Assembly: GCA_963971285.1 (NCBI GenBank)
Contig: OZ020255.1
Location: forward strand, 16,140,931 to 16,204,930
Length of the DNA stretch: 64,000 nt
Source: Astropecten irregularis
Lineage: Eukaryota; Echinodermata; Asteroidea; Paxillosida; Astropectinidae
Reading direction: 5' to 3'
The translations under genes and the position numbers were made by a program. Shown piece after piece: positions 1 through 13,300 of this stretch; the stretch's first letter is position 1; every line of letters starts with the position of its first letter. Under the pieces are notes generated by a model. The model was not told where the DNA came from. It was given only the letters and a program-made list of their open reading frames with translations, and made no database searches.

Positions 1-300
1 CTAAGTCCCGATAATGTAACACTTCCTTATCCATTCTCAATGAGATGCACAAACAAACGTGTCATATTCACCCCATCAAACCAACCATGCCTCAGACACA
101 TCTTACTGACATGGCTGCAAGAGTGAGCACTTTGAAGGGTGAAAGGTCATGGAATCGTGTCATCGGGAGGTCAGAGGTCACTTTGTATTTGAGGAAATTA
201 CAACGATGTGCATACACACTTCGTATTCCTGTGTGCGTAATACATTTCCCTGAAAGAATGCTAAGCCGTATAGTGCAGCATTTTTGAAACAAACTTAATT

Positions 301-446
301 CTCATTGAAAGGTGAACAAAGAAAAATTTACTGGAGCGGGATTCGAACCTGCGACCTCCTGAATACCGTACAGGTGCTCTACCAACTGAGCTATCCAGCC
401 CTACGTTGGTGGTGTCCCTAATAGTCAATCATCTTTGTTCATTTGG
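301..446 (-). mobile_element. tRNA-derived SINE, family A
   Basis: On the minus strand this reads as a tRNA-like head with an A box (TAGCTCAGTTGGTAGAGC) and a B box (GGTTCGAATCC), followed by a tail ending TTTCTTTGTTCACC. The anticodon stem-loop is irregular, so it is not called a working tRNA gene. The same head and flank recur at 1.4, 19.6, 31.5, 46.0, 54.9 and 55.2 kb. Confidence 0.75.
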
Positions 447-700
447 CAGTGAGAAGCAATGAAACCACGCACATACTGATACATCCCAAGGATCATATTA
501 TCGATACTTGCAGCAATGCTACAACCTGAGAACGGTACATGGGGGATCACTCAAAGAGGATACGGCTTTTTAATTAATATAATCATCAAATAACCACAAG
601 GGAAACTGACTGAATTTTTAAGTCATTGAAAGGTGAACAAAGAAAAATTGATTGGAGCGGGATTTGAACCTGCGACCTCCTGAATACCATATAGGTAAAC
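447..700 (-). mobile_element. Family A SINE body plus truncated second head
   Basis: Positions 447-620 match the linker between the SINE heads at 55.0-55.2 kb (shared GGGGGATCACTCAAAGAGG and AAAAAGCCGTATCC on one strand or the other). Positions 636-700 are a second tRNA-like head cut off after the B-box and anticodon region. Family A therefore appears here as a head-body-head tandem, as it does at 55 kb. Confidence 0.6.
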
Positions 701-1246
701 ATATACATGTACATGTTGAATCTGTCATAACAAATGCTGAAACAATAACATCAATTCTTTCTTGGCTTTCCTTCAACATTTTCCAGATGGAACAAGTTCT
801 CAAATGTAAACTTGTCTCACAATGCAGATCCTTGGCAGTCTCTACACGCCAAGTGATCATTAACGCAGAAACCAGTCGCCAACGAAATAACATGGAATCT
901 TGCTTAGTTTATCGGTAAAACCTGTCCTGAAACCGTCCCATACAGCCATCTAAAAATGGAATCTGCACCTAGTAATCCTCTGGGAGTTAAGGTTACCGCT
1001 CAGGGGCAGACTGTCAGCTCAACTCCAGGAAAATACAAATAATTCTTGATGACGTCAAACTTCCTGAATGTCTCCCTGAACGCATAAACAACCAGAGCCC
1101 AGGGTATGCGGTACATTGATATCACGGCCATGCTTCTAACAAATAAACCGACATCATGACGTACTATTTCTACCAAATAGGATGACTCAAACCAAGCCGT
1201 CTATAAATAATCGGACCGTTGCGGTGGCGAGGACCGGGGTACCTAC
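701..1246. other. No gene recognised
   Basis: Sequence downstream of PTPN3/4 exon 3, therefore intronic. No exon with family similarity and no repeat shared with the rest of the window was seen. Confidence 0.5.
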
Positions 1247-1364
1247 CTTCCTTCTAATAGATCTTTCCTGAGCTGCAGGACATACTGGTATCGCGTGTAC
1301 TCCTCTTGAAGTTTGCTCGGATCCGAGACAAAGAACTTGACGGAAAAGGTGAAATACAACGGTC
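1247..1364 (-). CDS. PTPN4: PTPN3/4-like exon 3, start of FERM F2 lobe
   Basis: This 118-bp exon has acceptor CATTTACAG|GACCG and donor GGAAG|GTAGGT. It encodes GPLYFTFSVKFFVSDPSKLQ followed by EEYTRYQYVLQLRKDLLEG and ends in phase 2 inside an Arg codon. In PTPN4 the next residues are LPCPSNTAALL; no sequence encoding them was found between 1 and 1246, so the next exon lies outside the window. Confidence 0.9.
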
Positions 1365-4300
1365 CTGTAAATGGAAACAGACAGGAGAAACATGATCATA
1401 ACAAAAATGAATTTGAAAAGTGAACAAAGAAAAATTTACTGGAGCGGGATTCGAACCGGCGACCTCCTGAATACCGTACAGGCGCTCTATCAACTAAGCT
1501 ACCCAACCCTACTTGGTGGTGTCCCAAATAGTCAATTATCTTTGTTCGTTTGGCAGTCAGAAGCCATGAAACCAATCACACATCTGATTATCTGCCGCAT
1601 TCCCACAACTCTCCCTCAGCAAAAATGTATATTTCTCATATTCACCAGTATTCTGATGATGACTAGAGCAGGCTACTTGAAACATTGAGACCTAACCTGG
1701 GGCCAATTTCATGGCCCTGCTTAGCACAAGAATTTGCTAACCATGAAATGTCTGTCTTAATAAAAACAGGATTAACAACCAAAATTCCACGTGTTGTGTA
1801 TCACTTGTGACTGTTCTTTGACTGTTGTTCGCTGAACATGAATATCAAATGGAATTTTCAATGGTTTGTTTTATTGAGCGAGACATTTTGTAGTAAGCAA
1901 TATTTTTGTGCTTAACAGCTCCATGAAATAGGCCCCAGAAGTGCGACCAAATAAGAAGTGCAAAAGTATAAATGATTTTTACACCGTGTCAGAATTCTCT
2001 GGCTGCGACCGCAAATAACACACAAGTCTATGGAAATGGCTGTAGTCCCTGGCTAGTGGCTGCCATAGGTACATACATAATTTGCAGCCGCAGCCAGAGA
2101 ATTGGGACACGGCCTTACAAACCGAATCCACATACCGATTGTCACCATGCAAAGCCTCAAATCTTTCCTCATTTCTCATATTCCTTTACTACTAACCTTT
2201 GACTTGTTTTCGTATTGACTTCATAGGATCTAACCATCTCTTAGTGTCAGCGTTGGTCAGATTGTCCGAGTAGCGGAGTCCGAAGTAATCACATTCAATC
2301 AGATCGAGATGATTGAATACTAGCTCCAGCAGGATCTGACCTTTGGCCCGTCTCTGTATTAATAAGAAAGAAAAAGAAATAGAATTAGTGCTGCGCAAAA
2401 TCGGGCAATTTCATATCCAGTTACTGATTGCAAAAAAAAAAATCAGGTTAACAGTTACATGTACATGTAACCTATGTAATCATGTGCGGTATGCACAACG
2501 TGCACGATTTATGGTATACATGTACGTCTTCTTCAATGTGATCGTCACTTTTGGAATGCTTTTGGAACGGTTTGTGGAAATTTATAACCAGATAATTAAA
2601 TCCGGGTCGGATAACCTGTAACCGGATAAAAATCCCAGCACTAGTTCACATGGTATGGTTTCAAAAATAAAGTTGGGTTCCGCTTTATAAAATATAATTT
2701 CATGAAATACAAGTATAAGATTCATGTTTCCATGGTATCATTGCAAAAACACTGTTGAATCAATAATAACATATTATTAGGGTGCCCACCGAGAAAAGGG
2801 ATTTGATTCATCCCGCTGACCCCAGCTAGCTCGGTGGCCTAGCGGTATGGCATCTGCACTAGTAAGCAGGAGGTCATGGGTTCGAATCCTACCTGAGCCA
2901 GAGCATGATATTTTCATGTCCACTCAAAAAGCACTTAGTGAAGTTGGTGAAGGGTAATAAATTATTTGCATAACACTGTTGATACTTCCACTGTATACTG
3001 TACATCTTAGATGAAGAGGATAAACACACTTATTTCAAAGTTGAAATCAACATGATACAGTAAGCTGCTCATGATAGAACACCGGACGAACCTGAAATTT
3101 ATCAAATTATAACAACGAGAGTCAGCCCGACGTCTGAATCCTAACCAGACCTGAGAAAAACCTGTTACACAGGCAAAATAGATGGCTGAAATGTAATTAA
3201 TGAGTAAAACAAAAGAGTCGGTACTGGCATGTCTCAAGATGACATAACTTGCCAAGATGATACACAGCAGGGTACTACACAAGGAGGGAGAATAAGAGGC
3301 AGGCAGGACAAGAGATGGGAGAATAACATCACAGAATGAACAGGGCTCGGTCTGAGGCAGACAGAACAAGAGATGGGAGAATAACATCACAGAATGGACA
3401 GGGCTCAGTCTGAGGCAGACAGAACAAGAGATGGGAGAATAACATCACAGAATGAACAGGGCTCGGTCTGAGGCAGACAGAACAAGAGATGGGAGAATAA
3501 CATCACAGAATGAACAGGGCTCGGTCTGAGGCAGACAGAACAAGAGATGGGAGAATAACATCACAGAATGAACAGGGCTCGGTCTGAGGCAGACAGAACA
3601 AGAGATGGGAGAATAACATGACAGAATGGACAGGGCTCGGTCTGAGGCAGACACAACAAGAGATGGGAGAATAACATGACAGAATGGACGGGGCTCGGTC
3701 TGAGGCAGACAGAACAAGAGATGGGAGAATAACATCACAGAATGAACAGGGCTCGGTCTGAGGCAGACAGAACAAGAGATGGGAGAATAACATCACAGAA
3801 TGAACAGGGCTCGGTCTGAGGCAGACAGAACAAGAGATGGGAGAATAACATCACAGAATGGACAGGGCTCGGTCTGAGGCAGACAGAACAAGAGATGGGA
3901 GAATAACATCACAGAATGGACAGGGCTCGGTCTGAGGCAGACACAACAAGATATGGGAAAATAACATCACAGAATGGACAGGGCTCAGTCTGAGGCAGAC
4001 AGAACAAGAGATGGGAGAATAACATCACAGAATGGACAGGGCTCGGTCTGAGATTGAAGAAAACACAGAGAATGTTGGAGAAAGATTGTTGACAGAGTAT
4101 ATCTGCGGTGCCCCAACGGTCAACCAGACTAAGGGATGACTTGCTAACTTATAGACAAAAGGCATACAATCGATCTCTGCATGTATGTTCACCAGGAACA
4201 CCTCAGATGGCTATGTACACAGACGAAAGACAAGCCCCGGATTCTGTAAAGTTCAAACGGGTAAAATAGCTCCACCGGTAAAATAAGTAGAGCACATTCA

Positions 4301-7300
4301 TGCTGTGTGTAAGCAGAAGTCCTGCGGGTTGTAAGCAATATTCACACAAGGTGTGGCTGCTGGCGCATGGGAAGATTAAGGTCTTATTCCCGTACTCCTC
4401 TTACAGCAACCACACAGTATGAGATGGATAATCCTCTAGACAGACTATAGTCTGCGGTGTGGGTCAATGCACTGATACTTCATAGGTAAATAGTCCATGA
4501 ATTTACAGGTGTAGTGTAAGAACCCCGCAGTCTCAGCATGGATGTGCCCATTAACAACCTTCCATCTCTGATAGAAGTACGAACCCCCGCTCAACTCTAA
4601 CACCTCTCAGAGTTTAGGGGTGATGGGCCACACCTTCTACATGTAGGTGTTCAATGGTAAACGACCACCCATGCTCACACTCTGTCAAACACAGAAGCAG
4701 ACAAGTAAGGTCTCTACAGGGGGTTCAGCATTGTCAATTATATGCTCTCGACATGACTTTGCTTGTTCTGGCACTTAGCTCACTAGCTTTTCAACCAAGG
4801 CAGCTAACTAGTGAAAGTCATGGTATACAGTACAGTGTATGTATGGTGTCAAGTACAACTGTACCTACCAACAATAACAGCTAAGTACATGGTGTACAAT
4901 ACAAGGACAGCCACTTTGTAATGTGGGAAGCGTTGTACAATATCTTCAACAAGCTACATGTACATACTACATTGTATTCTAGATTTTTTAATCCATTAGT
5001 CCTCAAAATGCTAGCATCAGCCCAGTCATTTACCCCTCAAACCACCCCCAACCCACCCAAATACTCTATGGAATTATTAATTTATCGAGGAATAAATACA
5101 ATGCAATGCAATTTTCATATGAGTGCTAAAGGCTCCGCGCATCCATGGACCATTAACAGACCAATCAAGGGGATCGTATTCCAGGGTCTGGGATTTTAAT
5201 CAACTGATGCCGGGGCGTCCCTTTAATCCTGACCTATGACTCATTCCCTCGTCCACAGAAGATTCAGCGCTTAGGCTTATCACGTTACCCTCTACTTGCC
5301 ACAGACAGGCCTCACAAAGACACCCCTGAAGATTACCAAGAGGTTTGCCGATCACCCTTGCCCCTAATCAATCCAGTTGACTCTCAATAAAATGTAAGTC
5401 TTTGAGGTCTATTAGAATTAGATGAAGGTGAGGAAAGGGGGGCTCAAGGTGGAGGGCTGGTGTCAGGGATGGAATGAAAAAGAAAACAGAGCTCTATTGC
5501 AGTTTCCTTCCTTTAAGATGTAATAAACCAAATAATTTATGTCAAAAGAAATTGAGATGTTGTTCCATCAATTCGAGTAATATTGAGGGCATGCGATCTA
5601 CACACACAGCAAAGGCAATACATGTATGGTATACATGGCTGACAAGCAGAGTTAGGGGTTGGGGCTAGAGGGATGCCAGGCTGTGAATTGGAGGGAAGAT
5701 GGACACTGCTCCTGTGGTCTATTTCACCAGACTCATCGTAATTTACTCTCAATCGTAGGACTTAAGATGCATTTGCACCCCTACCAAGGATACGATTAAG
5801 ACTGATCATAGGGCTTCTTCAGAAATGGACACTGCTCCTGGACTCGATTTCACCAAACTTATCGTAATTTACTCTCAATCGTAGGACTTATGATGCATTT
5901 GCACCCCTACCAAGGATACGATTACGACTGATCATAGGGCTTCTTCAGAAATGGACACTGTTCCTGGACTCGATTTCACCAAACTCATCTTAATAACTTA
6001 TCATCAATCATAGGACTTATGATGCATTTGCAGCCCTAACTAGGATACAATTATGACCGATCATGTAGGGCTTCGTGAAATTGACCAAATGACCGCAAGA
6101 TTTCTCCTTTGATGACGCTCACTTTTTCAGAAACACAGGAGTAGGAGGAGACTTGAAGATTGACCCAGACAATTGTCTCCTCATTGAAGTTCAAGGCCAC
6201 CAGTATGTATCCACTTCTTCCTACCCAAAGGTCTGGCAAATTATTCTCCCTAGATGTGACCTACATTACATGCTTTGATTTAACAAGGGTACATGCATAC
6301 ATGGACAGTAAATTGTCGCGCACACTGCCTCGATGGATGAGCTAGTACCAGACATACAAGTGTAGTGAGATTCTAGTACATGATGGAGTTATACTGTCTA
6401 CATCTATGAGTGGGTGTACATGTCCATCTATCTATCAATGCATACTGTATTTAAAGGTAGTATCATACTTTGGTAAGTGACCAAAACAGAAATATTCACA
6501 GATTTACGTATAACTTTCAGGGTAAATGTATGAAGATGATGCTAGTAGAAACCTACGGTTGAAATTTGTCCACATGAAATGGTGTATTTATCCAGAAATT
6601 AGTAAAACAACGACCGAAATTCTGAAATTTTGATCTTTCAAAAGATCAAAAATAAAAGAGAACAGACTTGAGAAATACTACGGCTGTTTTTCACTGTTGT
6701 CTCAAAAAGTGGGCAACGTATGGGACTGAAATTTTCACAGATGACTGTTACTGTATCTGTCTTGGTATTTTGCCCATGAATCTGTATTTGTTTGATAAAA
6801 ACCAAAGATACTACCATGATACTACCTTTAAGACTGGGAAACCGCGATTGTCCATGGAACCATGGAGGAAGGAAAAGACTTCCTCCATGATGGAACTGAC
6901 TAATGGATGGAGATGTTTAGTAGTGCAAAGTTGTATACAGCCATGTGCACTCCTCAACATCTTTCAATACTAAATGATGAACAGCGATTAAACACATTGT
7001 GCTTCAATTTGCAATGAACATCCTTAAATCTCAAAAGTTGCATTTGGACGTGTACATTACATTAGTTGGTCACTCCGTGTCAAATCACCCAAAATCTGAG
7101 AGGGTCACAGGTCTGGGGACTGCCGGTTGACTTGACGACACTGAATGAAGTGTCTGATGAGAACACATTCTATCATTTTACTTATTCTCTCAGAAAAAGA
7201 GTGTGCATATTGTATACACATGTACATGTAATTGACTCTTTGGGGCTAGGGTGAGGGTTAGGAGGGGGTGTTAGGATTTGCTCAATGTGCATACAATGGA

Positions 7301-10300
7301 ATGCCACTATAACAAACACCGCTATACCAAACAATTGGCTTTATAGAAAATCATCCTTGGCTCCCAATTTTTTGTATACAATGTATCTAGGCATGCTGAA
7401 CATTGTTCAATAAGTATATTGAACGACCCCCAACAATCCCGGCATGTTCGATAGGCCATGGGTAGCCTCACCCACAAAATAAATGCCAGTGCACTGTCAC
7501 AAAATCCAACACTTGTTTCTACAGGTCTCATGCCTTACTTCCCCAAACCTGACAGAATGAAACAGAGTACCCCTGGACCTTTGGTACTGACTCAAACAAA
7601 GTCCAACGACAGGTCCTTACTGTTTGGTACCAAACAAGCCAAACCTCACCAGAACTACCTGTGGGAGTTTGAGTGGTTTGGGGCTGTTATGGTTTTAAAG
7701 TGGCATTCCACTGTACAGTGTAGCTCATCACCACGCCCTTTAGAAGTGAGATGGGCGGCTGGGCCATAATCCTGAGAGGATTCTTAGACCAATGGCAGGT
7801 GGTCAGGCAAGGCAGTCTTGATGTACAGTATCAGGTGCATCCATGCTACCCAGTGATGATAGGGTCCATGGAGAAACTAGACTAAGAGTTCTAAGCCTTT
7901 ACATGTATGCCCTACACGTGTAGGCCTACATGTACGTTGTGTACAGGCATCAACGTTGACAGACCAGGGATAAGGAAGTTGACAAACTTGTTCCAAATCT
8001 CATACTTGAACTTCATGCGGATCGGGGCTATAAAACCCCTGGATATAAAAAAAAAACACACACGGCTTTCAAAATTGATCATGGCAATTTCCTTTGCATT
8101 ACCCCTCACACCATAGTGTCATCAATGTACAATGGTCTAGTCATCTGTCAACCAGACTAAGGAAATGCCCACCAATCAAATGCTTCCTGGTCAATTTCCC
8201 TTAAGTTGCTTGGCCTAACTTTCCAGGTCAGTAAATTTGATCCTTTTCAGCACTTTGGTTATTAAGTGACCAACTAAACTCTTCAGCATGATTATTGTAA
8301 CTGTGTAGGGCCTACATGTACATCACAGGAGACATGTACATGATGTAGGCCTACTTGTACAATACTGGATCCACTCTACATGTTCATACAGTACATATTG
8401 TGTACAACACATCACAGTATTTTGTGTACTAGAATATCACACCAACTTTTCCCAAGCCTTGGTTTAGATAATTTTAGCTTTCCTTCTGAGGCCAGGGGTC
8501 GATTTCACGAAGCCCTACGATTGATCATAACTAAGCTGAGTTACGAAGGATAACCCATCGTACCCTACATAGGGCTGCCAGAGGTTGATTTCATGAAGCC
8601 CTACAATCGATCGCAACTTGAGTTACGAAGGATAACCCATCGTATCCTACATAGGGCTGCCAGGGGTCAATTTCATGAAGCCCTACGATTGATTGTATCT
8701 TGAGTTACGAAGGATAACCTATCATATCCTACATAGGGCTGCCAGGGGTCGATTTCATGAAGCCCTACGATTAATTGTAACTCGAGTTACAAAGGATAAC
8801 CCATCGTACCCTACTTATCCTACATAATGTTCCAATGCATCGCAAGTCCTAAGATTGACAGCACGTTACGATGAGTTTGGTGAAATCGACGCCATAATGA
8901 TGAGCAGGGGTCGATATCACGAAGCCCTACGATCGATCAAAAGTCGAGTTACGAAGGATAACCCATCGTATCCTATGTAGGGCTACAATGCATCATACAA
9001 GTCCTACAATTTGATAGTAATTTACGATGAGTTTGGTAAAATCGACCCCAGGACTGACAAAACATCCTAAAATCAGACATGTTTTGTCATCACTGACATC
9101 ATTTCCTGATAACCTTGGGCCAGGAAGTGATCTCTAACTTGCAGAGATGATGGATACGTTCCAGAACATGGTACAAGATTTCCTTTTTATTCCAACGCCA
9201 TCTTTGAAAGAATAACCCAAATGTTCAAAGCATTATACTAAAGCTAATTTCATAGATCTGCTTAAAGCACAACATTTACTTTTAAACATGAAAAGTCTTC
9301 CTTGATCAAATAGAATTACCAACCAACTTTCCATGTGATGTGTACTGCTTTTGACTTGTGTTCGGCCACTGTTTGCTGAGCATTTATACAGGGCTGTGAT
9401 TGTACTTACGTAAAAAAAAATCCTGAAAACAGCAAACAATTCTGAGACTCACATGTTTCTTTTGTACAGGAAAAGTGAGAGAAAAATTCCTAAAATCAGG
9501 ATTTTTCCTGACAAATCACACTCCTGAATTTATGACATTCACCTGAAGTTTTGGCTGGCATACCGATTTTATTCACCAAGGTAATTTTGCTGCTTATTAA
9601 TAAGGCTTTAAAAGCAAATGTTGGTGCTTAAGCAGCTCTATGAAACTGGCCCCTGTACTGATGCAGTGTTTGGTATGAAGAGTAGGCCTACTGCTTCAAG
9701 ACTGTCTACTACAGTACTTGAGAAATCTGCAGGGGTCTGGATGGCTGAGTGCTTGACTGCTTGTGACATTGACTGCTGATGATATGATGGAGTCCAGATT
9801 TAATTACACCGGAGATCAGCAGGGGAATGTTTTAATGTCATTTCCAGACTCGCCGTGGTTCGTAAGACTGAGGTGAAAGTACCGTTGATTGAAGCAGTGG
9901 TAGGGTTTAAAGAGGCAGTGTGACCCTGGGGGATGCACGCTGTGTGGGCACTAGCTCTAATGCAATCAACTATCATACAAGATGGTCTTGGCTTCTGTTC
10001 GATCAAGTATATTCCCTTTAATTATCTCTCTCTATGTGTGCAGCAAACCAAAGAAAATCAATATAGGATTATCAGAAAATTATGTGTAAAGCTGCATGGA
10101 AAATGTGCAAAAACAAATTTAACAGGCTGTAGCCTTCGCTGCTGCGGTATTTAACCATGAAATTTTCTACGAGACATTTACACGTAGATTTTTTGATTAT
10201 CGGTAGTGCACCTTTGTTAATTTGCAAAGGAGAGTAGGCCTTGTCCCAACAAAAATCCTCTTGTACAGTATGCAGGGCAGGTCTATTATTACAGTACATG

Positions 10301-13300
10301 GGTTGTGAGTGACCACACACACACAAATCAGAAAACACCACTTGAGAAAAAAGCTAAAATGTAAAAGTTTCTATACTTTTGAACAGAAGCAGGTGTACAA
10401 AAAAGCTAAAATCTATAAAAAAGAAAAAAGAAATTTAAATTCAGATTTAAATATGAAGTTTCACATCTCTGGTTACACATGTGTACAGGTGTATTTATAA
10501 AACTTGTACACAATGAACAGGTGCATGCGTGCACAGTAATATGAATAAAGTTAAGATGGCACAGTATAGGCCTACATGTATGTAGTCAATTACATTTACT
10601 ATCACCTACTGTCCATGTAAATTAGCATCTCACATTCAATGCTTCATCATGGATGCACCTGGCAGATCATGTTTCACTCCGGGCAGACCATTGCCAATGA
10701 GATTCCGGTTTTATTCCATCACAAGAGTTCAACTGGATTATCAATCTAACAGCTAATACTTATGAGATGCAACAACTGGGTATGGGTTACTTCCCCCAGT
10801 ATAAATGACCAGGTTCTGACTAAGGTCACATAATGTCAAAGGGACAATTTGAACAAAGCTGCGACTACAGTCTAAATGAGGCAGTTTTGGACTTCAGAAG
10901 TTCAGTACCTTGTATCCAAATTGACAAAGGCCACCCTGCGTCAACTCTTCCAAATTTCAACATGATTCCATCATGTTCTGTGTTCAAATTTCTCAACATA
11001 AAAATGTGCCTCATCTTCAAGACACATGAACCTTGACTCTCAACATTCCTTGAAATCTATCAACTGCTCTCACCCCACCTCACGAGTGAGGCTTTTTAAA
11101 ACGGGTTGAGTTCTTGTAATACACAGGTTTAGTGTTAAAATCCTACAGTGCGAACAGGGTCAGTCACTTTTACATAGGTCAGACCAATGAACATGCATAT
11201 CCCTGAGAAACTGAGATAATTGTTGTGTGAAAAGGCCCAGGGCCAATAGCGCTCCGCACTTGCGCTAAAAATAGCACCCGATCACAGACAAACATTGCAA
11301 CCACGCAAACGTGTGTGTGTGTGCGCGTGCGCATGCAATGAACACTACGTGTACGTGTGTGAGACAATGCTTGTCTGACATCCATGAATTTTTTGACGTC
11401 ATTAGTGAGGAGCGCTATTTCATGGAGCTGTTAATAAGCACTACAAAAAATTGCTTAGCGCAAAATGTTATGCTCAATAAAACAAACCACCATTAAAAAT
11501 TTGATATTCATGATCAACCAACTACAGCCAAAGAACAATCACAAGTGATACACAACACATAGACATTTGGTTGTTAATCCTGTTTTTATTACTTCGACAG
11601 GAATTTCAGAAATTACGAGAAGTGCGAACGAAACAGAAACTGCCGAAAATACGAACGATTCTTACATGGTGTTTCCGCAAACCAATCCACAGAAATGTCA
11701 TGGTTCTAAAGCAAATTTTTGTGCTAAGCAGGACCATGAAATTGGCCCCTGTAGACTTTTTTGGAAGTGCAGAAATGAAAAACCGAAGACCATGTTGATG
11801 TAGACACACCTAATAATGAATTGTCCCCACCCTGATGTCTTCTCAAGCCGTCTCCTCATCTTCACCTTCAATCCTCCCAAGATATTCTCCTTGAATCTGC
11901 GGTACACACATATTCCTCTTGTTATTTTATGATGCTGGACTACGCCGGAACTGTCATATCAATAAGACACGTCAAGTATGACAGATGTCAAAGATATGGA
12001 TCATGGTATGCCCGGCATGTGACAAGCCAAAGCCACATAGGACTCATCAGTGTAACGTACACTCTGATGTACAACCTTCAGGCCCTTGTGCTGGGCTGGT
12101 AAAATTCTTGATGCAGTTGTACAAACAGATGAAGTAGCGTCCCTATCAGCTGTGAAAGCTGCTGGCTGCAAATATTGCAGAGGTTTCTGGATGGACCGGA
12201 ACTTAGCCCATGTCCAAATTATTTGTGTATGGCTTGGATTTATACTATAAGTCTACGAGGTCTATGGAAAATGAGTGTAATTTCAAACCAGAGACAAGTC
12301 ACTGAGAGAGCGAGATAAGCCTTAAAGCCATGTTTGTGCATGGTGTAAGGAAGTTTTACTGAATACAAGTAATAGCCTAAACCGCTGCAAACTGCTCATC
12401 AGCCAAAATAATGACCTGAAATTTATAAAAAGCTTTTGGTTAGGAGGACCTGACAAAGACATGTTTTGATCCTAGCAGGATCTTTATCTGTCATTTAGCC
12501 TTCCATAAAGATTCTGCTAGGATCAAAAAGGTGTCAGGCTCTCCTAACTCCAAGAAGTTTTATTGAATGTGTAGGCGTACATAAATCCACCCCAGTTCAG
12601 CCCGACAATTTTTTTAACCGGATCAAAGAGACGCAACGTTAACACTAAATTTTTGATGAACCGGCTCATACGACAGAGATCACGGTACAAAATGCAGACT
12701 TTTGGAACCGAGCTTTGATTTTCAACCCTGATCCCTACCAGAGTTGATTTCGATCTGGTTAGGCCATCCTACCGGGGTTGGCTCAGGGTTGAACATTTTC
12801 AAGTGTGAAAAGGGTTGAACAAAAATCTTGGGGTTCAATCCGGTTCTAACCCCGAGATTTTGGAGACTGAAAAGCCCTAAATTGACAATCATAGGGTACA
12901 TGTACTTGTACTAAAAATGTATCTGAGGTCAAACATTTAGCAAAGCATACGGTTTGGATGATGTCATTACACTGCCTGGTTAATTAGAAGATTCCTGGCT
13001 TGCATTGAAGGTTGCCATGTGTGGCATCCTTGGGCAAGGACCCCTGTACACCTGCTTCTATCTTGAACAAACAAGTTGATGAGAACGTCTTGGCAAGTCT
13101 TACTTGGATGATGGGGATCATAGGGGGACTGGAACTTCTTGGGCATTAATTGCCATGGAAACCAGGGATTAATGCCAGCTGAGTCACAAGGCTAAATATG
13201 ACAAAACTTTTGCCAAAGCTATCTTTTCATGAACAAACTTGATATTCTAAATTTTTGTCTCAATGGCTACTTACTATTTATAAGTCAGACTGTACGTATG

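Noticed and set aside
330-402. Functional tRNA genes at the tRNA-like heads
   Set aside because: A and B boxes are present, but anticodon stem-loops are irregular and all copies share SINE bodies or tails; called tRNA-derived SINEs instead.
1007-1138. Minus-strand open stretch reading MAVISMYRIPWALVVYAFRE
   Set aside because: It lies in the phosphatase intron after exon 3, does not match the next FERM segment and has no convincing splice sites.
3007-3796. Minus-strand ORFs of 97-127 codons with repeated LLFCLPQTEP
   Set aside because: They are the 58-bp minisatellite read in all three phases; no start context, no family, and frames interchange with each unit.
11567-11803. Overlapping ORFs of 67-78 codons on both strands
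   Set aside because: They lie inside a family E hairpin element, whose symmetry opens frames on both strands.
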